DNA of 37,629 nt from Rhodovulum marinum (GTDB taxonomy: Bacteria > Pseudomonadota > Alphaproteobacteria > Rhodobacterales > Rhodobacteraceae), in NCBI RefSeq assembly GCF_004343075.1, contig NZ_SLXP01000020.1:1-37629 (forward strand). The letters run 5' to 3'. The position numbers and the translations under genes are program-made. This document shows positions 15,786 through 21,824 of the stretch, in pieces (position 1 is the first letter of the stretch; every line of letters starts with the position of its first letter). The notes under the pieces were generated by a model. It did not search any database. It was not told the origin of the DNA and saw only the letters and a list, made by a program, of their open reading frames with translations.

Positions 15786-16430
15786 TTGTCAGGCTTCTTC
15801 ATCCTGCATTCCATTCCGGTGCGCCCGCCCGTCCGGTCCTGGCTGGTCAGGCGGCTGGGGCGTGCGGGCTTCGGCATCGCCTATTCGTTCCAGTCGCTGG
15901 CGATGCTTGGCGTTCTCCTGGTGGCCGCCAACCGGGCGCCGTATCTGGCCCTGTGGCCCGAGCCGCCGGGTGCCCATTGCCTTGTTCTGGTGGCGACGAC
16001 GGCGGCCATCCTGGTCCTGGTCTTCGGGTTGTTCCGCCCCAACCCCCTGTCCTTCGGCGGCCTTCGGAATACGGCGTTCGACCCGCGCGACCCGGGCATC
16101 CTGCGCTATTGCCGCCACCCGGTACTGCTGGCGCTGTTGCTGTGGTCGGGGGCGCATCTGATCGCGAACGGCGACCTGGCCCATGGCCTGATGTTCGGCA
16201 GTTTTGCCCTGTTTTCCCTGCTGGGCACGTGGGCCATCGACCGGCGGCGGCAGCGGGACATGGGGGACGAGGTCTGGCGGCGAGCCGTTGCGCAGATGCG
16301 GTCGGCGCCCATGCGTTTGCCCCCAGGCGCGAGGGCCCGCTTTGCCGGTGGCCTTGTCGCCATGGCCCTGCTCATGGTGCAGCATCCGTGGCTGGCGGGG
16401 GGCGGCATACTGGAACAGTTCACCCCATAG
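15786..16430 (+). CDS. nnrU: NnrU family membrane protein
   Basis: This 214-residue membrane protein has about six hydrophobic segments and typical NnrU motifs: an N-terminal FILHSIPVRPPVRSWLVRRLG, GRAGFGIAYSFQSLAMLG, NPLSFGG and the conserved DPRDPGILRYCRHPVLLALLLW. NnrU occurs with nitric-oxide reductase and NnrS genes in denitrifiers; its biochemistry is unknown. The only reasonable start is a TTG at 15786, or another non-ATG codon close by, since an in-frame stop lies just upstream. The N-terminus is about 10 residues shorter than usual. It lies 30 bases after nnrS. Confidence 0.82.
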   Translation: MSGFFILHSIPVRPPVRSWLVRRLGRAGFGIAYSFQSLAMLGVLLVAANRAPYLALWPEPPGAHCLVLVATTAAILVLVFGLFRPNPLSFGGLRNTAFDPRDPGILRYCRHPVLLALLLWSGAHLIANGDLAHGLMFGSFALFSLLGTWAIDRRRQRDMGDEVWRRAVAQMRSAPMRLPPGARARFAGGLVAMALLMVQHPWLAGGGILEQFTP

Positions 16431-16738
16431 GCTTATGACACGGCCCCGGTTCGTTCGGCGCACCGGAGAACATGGCCGCCGACAATGGATGCAGGTGCCG
16501 TCCCCTCCGCTGGCGGACCGCCGAGCGCGTCGCTTGCATCAACCACGCAACCCGCCACCGATGACATGCCACGGAGTCGAGCCATTTCTCCCAGTGTGCA
16601 ACCCAGAGTGTTGACGGCGGGAGGATAAGGGTCTACCCGGCAGCCACGGGATGATGGCGTCATTCCGTTCCCCCAGTATCGTCCTGCACGCCCGGATCTG
16701 TTCCAGCACCGCCGCCGCGGTGTCAGAGGAGGTTTTTC
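16431..16738. other. Intergenic region, no gene seen
   Basis: About 300 bases separate nnrU from the exporter gene. Nothing here looks coding. It presumably contains the exporter promoter, but no clear hexamers stand out. The ribosome site GAGGAGG (16726-16732) serves the ATG at 16739. Confidence 0.4.
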
Positions 16739-17686
16739 ATGGCACACCTGACCGTTGTCCCGTCCGATCTCGCCGGTTTCGAGAAGCGCGCCGGTATCGC
16801 CGCGATGTGCATGGCCATGGCGTTGCTGCCTATCGGGGACGCGATCTCGAAAACCCTGACCGGGTTTGCCACACCATTCGAAGTGACCGTCTGGCGCACA
16901 CTGGTGCAGGCGGCTTTCTTCGTCCCGGTCGCGGTGATCCTTCGGCACCATCTCAGCGGGTCACTTCTATCGGCTGCATCGCTCGTCTCGGCCCTGCTCA
17001 TTGTCACCGTGAGCCTGTCTCTGGTGACCGCCTTCGCATCGATGCCGATCGCCACCGCGATTGCGATCTTCTTCGTGGAGCCACTGCTCCTGACGCTGTT
17101 GGCCGGTCCGTTCCTCGGCGAAGTTCCGGGCCCGCGCAGGTATGCCGCGGTCGGTGTCGGCCTGATCGGGGCCCTGATCGTGATCCGGCCGAACTTCGTC
17201 GAGTTCGGGCCGGTCGTCCTGCTGCCGGTGCTGGCCGCACTGGCCTTTGCGCTCAACATGATCGTCATGCGGAAAGCGACGCGCGACCGGTCCGCGCTGA
17301 CCTTCCAGTTCGGCGCCTCTCTGTCGGCCGGAGCCATCGTTCTGGTGGCGCATCTCTTGGCAAGCGCACTCGGGTTCGAGCGGACCGCCGTCTCCGGATT
17401 GCCGGGCTGGGTTCTCTGGATCGTTCTCGCGGCTGGGGCCCTTGCGATGGTTGCATTCCTCGCGATCACCTTCGCATTCAGCAAGGCGGAGGCGAGCCTG
17501 CTTGCGCCGTTCCAGTATCTGGAGATCGTCGGCGCGACCCTTGTGGGGTACCTCGTCTTCGGCGAAATCCCGGATGGAATGACGCTGCTGGGCACGGCGA
17601 TCATCCTGGGCTCCGGCGTCTATGTGTTTTATCGCGAGCGCCAGCGCGAAGTGGAGGCCGCCACATGCCAGCCGATTGAGCGATAG
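16739..17686 (+). CDS. EamA/RhaT-type drug-metabolite transporter
   Basis: This 315-residue protein has ten predicted membrane helices in two EamA repeats. The first repeat includes LLPIGDAISKTLTGFATPFEVTVWR and a TAIAIFFVEPLLLTLLAGPFLGE segment. The second has a matching FLAITFAFSKAEASLLAPFQYLEI and VFGEIPDGMTLLGTAIILGSG. Such proteins export amino acids, metabolites or drugs; the substrate is not readable from sequence. It faces the GntR-family regulator gene tail to tail (6 bases apart), so the two share no promoter. Confidence 0.88.
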   Translation: MAHLTVVPSDLAGFEKRAGIAAMCMAMALLPIGDAISKTLTGFATPFEVTVWRTLVQAAFFVPVAVILRHHLSGSLLSAASLVSALLIVTVSLSLVTAFASMPIATAIAIFFVEPLLLTLLAGPFLGEVPGPRRYAAVGVGLIGALIVIRPNFVEFGPVVLLPVLAALAFALNMIVMRKATRDRSALTFQFGASLSAGAIVLVAHLLASALGFERTAVSGLPGWVLWIVLAAGALAMVAFLAITFAFSKAEASLLAPFQYLEIVGATLVGYLVFGEIPDGMTLLGTAIILGSGVYVFYRERQREVEAATCQPIER

Positions 17687-17692
17687 GGGGCG

Positions 17693-18388
17693 TCACCCCC
17701 TGTCGTCCGGCTGCTGCATCGCGCCCATGATGGTTCTCAGGTGGGCCCGCATTGCGGCTTCGGCGGCCTGCGGATCGCCCCGGCCAATTGCAGCGACGAC
17801 ATCGCCATGCTGATCGCTGTGCAGGCCGGCGAATTCCCTGACGCCGATCCGGCGGTAGGTCCGATCCCATTCCCTTTGCCAGGCGGCGCGACGCCGCGCG
17901 CTCGCAAGGTAGTCGAGAAACCCGCCGAGCAAGGGGTTTCCTGCGACTTCTGCCACGCCGCGATGGAACCCGGCATCGGCCGTCTCCGCCTCGGCCCGTC
18001 CAGAGGCGCCTCTTCCTTGCGCAACGAGGCCCTCGAGATAGGCCACGTCGGGCGCCGAGGCGCGTCTTGCGGCCTCTGCCGCGATTGGCGGTTCGATCAT
18101 CAGCCGGGCCTGCATAAGCTGCTCAGGGGCGGTCGCACTCAGCAGGATCGTCTCCTTGACGGGGTGGCCAAGCGGCGCGGGTCCGCGGAACGTGCCCTTG
18201 CCGACCTTCCGCCAGATTTCGCCTTCCCGTTCCATCTCCAGCAATGCCGCGCGCACGGTCTGGCGACTGCACCCCAGAAGCCCCGCAAGAGCGCGTTCGG
18301 TCGGCAGGCGATCGCCGATGAGCGGCGCTTGCTCGTCTAGAAGCGCGCGCAATCGTTCCAATGCAATGGCTGGACTCGTTCTTGGCAT
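17693..18388 (-). CDS. GntR-family regulator, FCD (FadR-like) type
   Basis: This 231-residue protein has an N-terminal winged helix (DRLPTERALAGLLGCSRQTVRAALLEMEREGEIWRKVGKGTF). A helical FCD effector domain follows, starting near 90 with LMQARLMIEPPIAAEAARRA and containing DAGFHRGVAEVAGNPLL and the metal-site histidine region LHSDQHGDVVAAI. FCD regulators bind small carboxylates and usually repress neighbouring uptake or catabolic genes. It is divergent from the TauE/SafE gene at 18480, its most likely target. Confidence 0.87.
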   Translation of the reverse strand: MPRTSPAIALERLRALLDEQAPLIGDRLPTERALAGLLGCSRQTVRAALLEMEREGEIWRKVGKGTFRGPAPLGHPVKETILLSATAPEQLMQARLMIEPPIAAEAARRASAPDVAYLEGLVAQGRGASGRAEAETADAGFHRGVAEVAGNPLLGGFLDYLASARRRAAWQREWDRTYRRIGVREFAGLHSDQHGDVVAAIGRGDPQAAEAAMRAHLRTIMGAMQQPDDRG

Positions 18389-18419
18389 TGGTCATGCGTC
18401 CAAGGTGATGCGTACCAAT
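18387..18419. promoter_or_regulatory. Possible GntR operator
   Basis: ATTGGT (18387-18392) and ACCAAT (18414-18419) form an interrupted inverted repeat in the gap between the GntR gene and the permease, with CATGCG and GATGCG inside it. The first arm overlaps the GntR start codon, which is odd for an operator, so this is tentative. Confidence 0.3.
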
Positions 18420-18479
18420 TTGCAGACCATTGCGGTTTCGCGCAAGAGCGGGTTGATGGTTCCCGGGCCGGAGGTTGCA

Positions 18480-19229
18480 ATGACCGTATACCTTGTCCTG
18501 ATCCTCACGGGCCTTGCCGCGGGCGCGCTGAACGCCGTGGCCGGAGGAGGGACCTTTCTGTCCTTTCCGGCCCTTGTCTGGACCGGCGTGCCGCCGATCA
18601 TGGCCAATGCGACCGCTACCCTTGCGGCCTTGCCCGGCTATCTCTGCAGCGCCTGGGCGTTCCGTGCGGACGTCCGTCGGGCGCGCAGCCTGCCTGTGCG
18701 TCTGGTTCTGCTTGTATCCGCATTGGGCGGAATCCTGGGCGCGGTTCTGCTGCTGGTGACGCCGAGCGCCGTCTTTTCAGGTGTGGTTCCGTGGCTGCTG
18801 GCCTTTGCCACCGCGGCCTTTGCCTTCGGCCCTCCGATCACGCGGCGCATCGCCCGCATGGGAAAGGGCACGTTTGGACTGCCGCAGGCGGCTGCCGTGC
18901 TCTTGGCGGTCACGATCTATGGCGGCTATTTCAACGGCGGCGTCGGGATCCTGCTTCTCGCAGCCTTCGGCCTGATCGGCCTTACCGACCTGAGGGAGAT
19001 GAACGGGCTGAAGAACCTTGTCTCGTCCGTCCTCTCTGCGGTCTCCGTTACGGTTTACATTGCTGCCGACCTGATCGCCTGGAAAGAAGCACTGGTTCTC
19101 GGCGCCGCATCGGCCATCGGTGGGTATATCGGCGCGGCGCTCTCGCGGCGCATCCACAATGTGAGGGCGCTCCGGGCCTTCATTGCACTGGTCGGCGCAA
19201 GCATGTCCCTCGTCTTTTTCCTGAGGTAA
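18480..19229 (+). CDS. TauE/SafE-family permease
   Basis: This 249-residue protein has seven to eight membrane helices. Both halves carry the family motif, first as GLAAGALNAVAGGGTFLSFP and then as GGYFNGGVGILLLAAFGL. NATATLAALPGY and NGLKNLVSS are also family-typical. Members export sulfite or organosulfonates such as sulfoacetate or taurine products, as well as other anions. The start at 18480 is set by GGAGG six bases upstream; the open frame extends much further but over the GntR gene. Control by the divergent FCD regulator is inferred. Confidence 0.88.
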   Translation: MTVYLVLILTGLAAGALNAVAGGGTFLSFPALVWTGVPPIMANATATLAALPGYLCSAWAFRADVRRARSLPVRLVLLVSALGGILGAVLLLVTPSAVFSGVVPWLLAFATAAFAFGPPITRRIARMGKGTFGLPQAAAVLLAVTIYGGYFNGGVGILLLAAFGLIGLTDLREMNGLKNLVSSVLSAVSVTVYIAADLIAWKEALVLGAASAIGGYIGAALSRRIHNVRALRAFIALVGASMSLVFFLR

Positions 19230-19489
19230 GTCCTTGTTGCCCAACGGAAGGCTCGAACACCCCGATGCCGTGCTACGCCGATCGGCAGAAATTGGCCGAC
19301 TTCCTGCGGTTGCGATCCCGACCGGACGACCCGGATTGACCAATCGCAACCGAGCCACTAGCTTGCTGGGATGGTGGTCTGCAATGAGCATAATGTCTTT
19401 CGTCTGCTGAACCGCCGGTAACCCCGGGCGGTCAGGGTGCATTTTCGCCAGCGTACCCCCGGGGCTCCTCGACATCCTAATCCGGAACT

Positions 19490-19506
19490 GAACGAGTGAC
19501 TCGTTC
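19490..19506. promoter_or_regulatory. Palindrome just before the Rnk-like pair (copy 2)
   Basis: GAACGAG and CTCGTTC flank TGA as a perfect 7-bp inverted repeat ending two bases before the ribosome site of the gene at 19518. It could be a repressor operator or, as RNA, a small hairpin close to the ribosome site. The copy at 9005-9472 has no such palindrome. Confidence 0.45.
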
Positions 19507-19517
19507 GAGGAGAAGCC

Positions 19518-20012
19518 ATGGTCATCGGTCCATTCGAAACCACGCGCAGAATCTCACAGAGCCCCCGTTGCGGCATGGTTGTACGACCTGCCGTCACGCT
19601 GACGCAGGCCGACCGGCATGAGCTTTCCAAGCTTGTTCGGCTTTGCGACACGGACGGAGAGATGCGATCGCTCTTCCTGCAGCATGTTCTGCGTCATAAA
19701 ATGCAAAGCGCCGCCATTGTCCCCGGTGATGTGCCGAATGATGTGGCCGCCGCCGGGTCGCATGTCGTCTATTCTCTCGGTGCCGGGGTTTCCAAAACCG
19801 GGTTGCTCAGCCATCGGGCACGCGCAGGCGGGAGGTACGGGATCATTCCGGTGTCCTCGCTTCTTGGCGCGACGCTCCTGGGAATGCGTGCCGGCACCAG
19901 TGCGCCCCTCCTTCGGGACGACGGCTCAATCGTCACGCTCTTGCTGCTTGACGTCCGACATCCGGACGATGCCGCTTCGCCTGACACGCGCAATTTACTC
20001 TTTCAAGCTTGA
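19518..20012 (+). CDS. Diverged Rnk/Gre-like protein, partner of copy 2
   Basis: This 164-residue protein is homologous over its C-terminal half to the protein at 9005-9472. Shared segments include AGSHVVYSLGAGVSKTGLL, then VSSLLGATLLGMR and PLLRDDGSIVTLLLLDVRHP. The Gre-like fold of the C-terminal domain is inferred. The N-terminal 50 residues contain VTLTQADRHELSKLVRLCD, reminiscent of Rnk N-termini. A GAGGAG site precedes the ATG at 19518, and the Rnk-like gene follows by 14 bases. A role in transcription or nucleotide-pool control is possible but not shown. Confidence 0.65.
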   Translation: MVIGPFETTRRISQSPRCGMVVRPAVTLTQADRHELSKLVRLCDTDGEMRSLFLQHVLRHKMQSAAIVPGDVPNDVAAAGSHVVYSLGAGVSKTGLLSHRARAGGRYGIIPVSSLLGATLLGMRAGTSAPLLRDDGSIVTLLLLDVRHPDDAASPDTRNLLFQA

Positions 20013-20026
20013 GGCAGGTAATCACC

Positions 20027-20458
20027 ATGAATATCCAGACTAAATCGACGTCGCGCTCAAAGCTTCGCCCCAAAATCGTCATAAGTGAAAAAGACCTCGA
20101 CCGGCTCGAAGCGTTGGCCGAGGGTGCGGCGAAGCGCAATCCGCAATTGTCCGACCGCCTTCTCGAGGAACTTGCGCGGGCGCGCATCATGCCTGCCGCC
20201 AAGTTTCCGGCGCATGTCGTGACGATCGGAAATCGCGTCACCTATCGCGACGAACTGACCCGAGAGGAGAAAACGATCAGCCTCTCCTTTCCCGAGGACG
20301 CGGATATCGGTGCGGGCCGGGTTTCGGTCATGACCCCGCTTGGCGTGGCCCTGATCGGCCTGTCCGAAGGCGCCGCCTTCCACTGGGAGACGCGGGACGG
20401 CCATCGACGGACCCTGACGGTCCTGAAGGTCACATCAAGCGAACCGGAAAAGGCGTGA
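20027..20458 (+). CDS. Rnk-like GreA/GreB C-terminal domain protein (copy 2)
   Basis: This 143-residue protein is a close relative of the gene at 8478-8921. It has ISEKDLDRLEALAEGAAKRN, GNRVTYRDELTREEKTISLS and VSVMTPLGVALIGLSEGAAF in matching order, ending RRTLTVLKV. As in Rnk, a Gre-type FKBP-like C-terminal domain follows a short N-terminal helix. The start at 20027 sits after GAGGCAGG; an earlier ATG at 20009 would add six residues inside the upstream gene's end. It is paired with the gene at 19518 in the same order as in copy 1. Confidence 0.85.
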   Translation: MNIQTKSTSRSKLRPKIVISEKDLDRLEALAEGAAKRNPQLSDRLLEELARARIMPAAKFPAHVVTIGNRVTYRDELTREEKTISLSFPEDADIGAGRVSVMTPLGVALIGLSEGAAFHWETRDGHRRTLTVLKVTSSEPEKA

Positions 20459-21263
20459 TGGACGCATATTGGAGCCCTTAACTCTCCCTGCCCATCCCTG
20501 TGAACGGAGTAAGCCACAGAATTAAGTGACGGCATGTCGTCTTCCTCGGCATCCGTCGCCGGAAAGCTACCCGTGGAAATCTACGCCAGAGCCAAAGCGA
20601 GCGTTGCGCTTGAGACAAATGCCTCCAAAATGCGGGTCTGCTGGCGATCAAGGTATGAGATCGAAAGGCGCGAAGATTCTGCTCAACCGGCCGCGACCAG
20701 GGAGTGGAACTTTCGCATGCGGCGAATGGCCGGTCTGGTGAATCGCGCCGTAGCGCTCGAGGATGTGGCGAGGCTCCGGACTGTGGGCCAACCGGCCTTA
20801 TGGCTTACTCCGCAGCACCCATTCTGTGACGGTCGCTATCTGCGCATTGCCGTCGTCCAGTTTCTCTACGCGAACGACAGCTTCAGCAGGTTCACGGCAG
20901 CGCAGATAGAGCTTTTTTCACCCTCCCAATCCATCGCTCATCCTCCCTTTCCCACAGCGTACCTGCGGCATGGGTGAGCGATGGCAATGTAGCAGCGCAC
21001 ATGGGCGCGGTATTGCAACTCGAAGATAACTTGGCCGAAGGAGGGGCTTGTTGCCATCCGCGAGAGCGCGGTCGCCTCGGGTAGATCGTGCCGCTGACTT
21101 CGCAGCCCCCTGAGACTGCTGGGCGTGCCCGCAAGGCGCGACATTCACCAACTCAGATGACGCTTCGAGTACGTCACAAAAAAGCCGGCGTGAGAAGTCA
21201 TTCTGTATGCCTTGGGCAATACCAGTGCCAACGCGCACGCCTTATCCCTGGAGGAGACGCATT
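20459..21263. other. Poorly coding stretch, no gene supported
   Basis: An open frame of 147 codons at 20534-20977 begins with Ser-rich sequence, shows no domain, has no ribosome site and looks non-coding. Base composition is visibly lower in GC than the flanks. A 10-bp inverted repeat, CCATCGCTCA (20931-20940) and TGAGCGATGG (20975-20984), lies near its end and may be a transcript stem or an element boundary. Confidence 0.35.
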
Positions 21264-21635
21264 ATGAAGCTGGGTCTGGCGGTCACAGTATACTTGTTAT
21301 CCACTGCGCTTGTTCAGGCAGAGGTCAATGCCGTGATCACCGATGGCCGGGCACCATTCGCCGAGGGGGTTCTCACCGGTTACGTCGTGCAGGCCCGTGG
21401 ACGGGTCGTCTGCAAGAACCCCTACGCCATAGGCCGTTACATTTCCTGCAAGAACGAGGTGACTGTCGGCGGAACGAAGTATCGTGCACCCCGCGAAAAG
21501 CCAGTTTGGGCGGATACCAACGGCGTCCTTGGGGCGATGATCGTAATCGGCAGCAAGGGCAACGAGATCTGCAAGAACCCAGTGGTGTACAACCAGTTCA
21601 GAGGGTCATCGAGCTTCATCGCCTGTGAGGATTGA
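21264..21635 (+). CDS. Small exported protein with a duplicated cysteine motif
   Basis: This 123-residue protein has a signal peptide (MKLGLAVTVYLLSTALVQA). The mature part contains two related units: VVCKNPYAIGRYISC followed by basic sequence, and EICKNPVVYNQFRGSSSFIAC. Each could form one disulfide (C-KNP...C). GGAGGAG precedes the ATG at 21264; a frame opening at 21207 adds residues before the signal peptide. It sits alone in low-GC DNA before the helicase gene. I do not recognise the family. Confidence 0.65.
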   Translation: MKLGLAVTVYLLSTALVQAEVNAVITDGRAPFAEGVLTGYVVQARGRVVCKNPYAIGRYISCKNEVTVGGTKYRAPREKPVWADTNGVLGAMIVIGSKGNEICKNPVVYNQFRGSSSFIACED

Positions 21636-21824
21636 CGCGGTTCCCCAGGTGAAATGGGTCTGTTCAATCCCCGAAGACGAAACGGCATTGAAAGGCTCTC
21701 GCGAAGCGAAGGGTCGCCCTGCCCACGCCAAGTGCCAACAGACACAATCTGTCTCGTTGGCCGGATCAAGGCAGGCCCTTCCATCGCATGGCAGAGCCCT
21801 CGGTCGTGCGATATGGGTGCCGAC

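Noticed and set aside
20534-20977. Possible 147-residue protein
   Set aside because: No ribosome site, no domain and poor coding composition.
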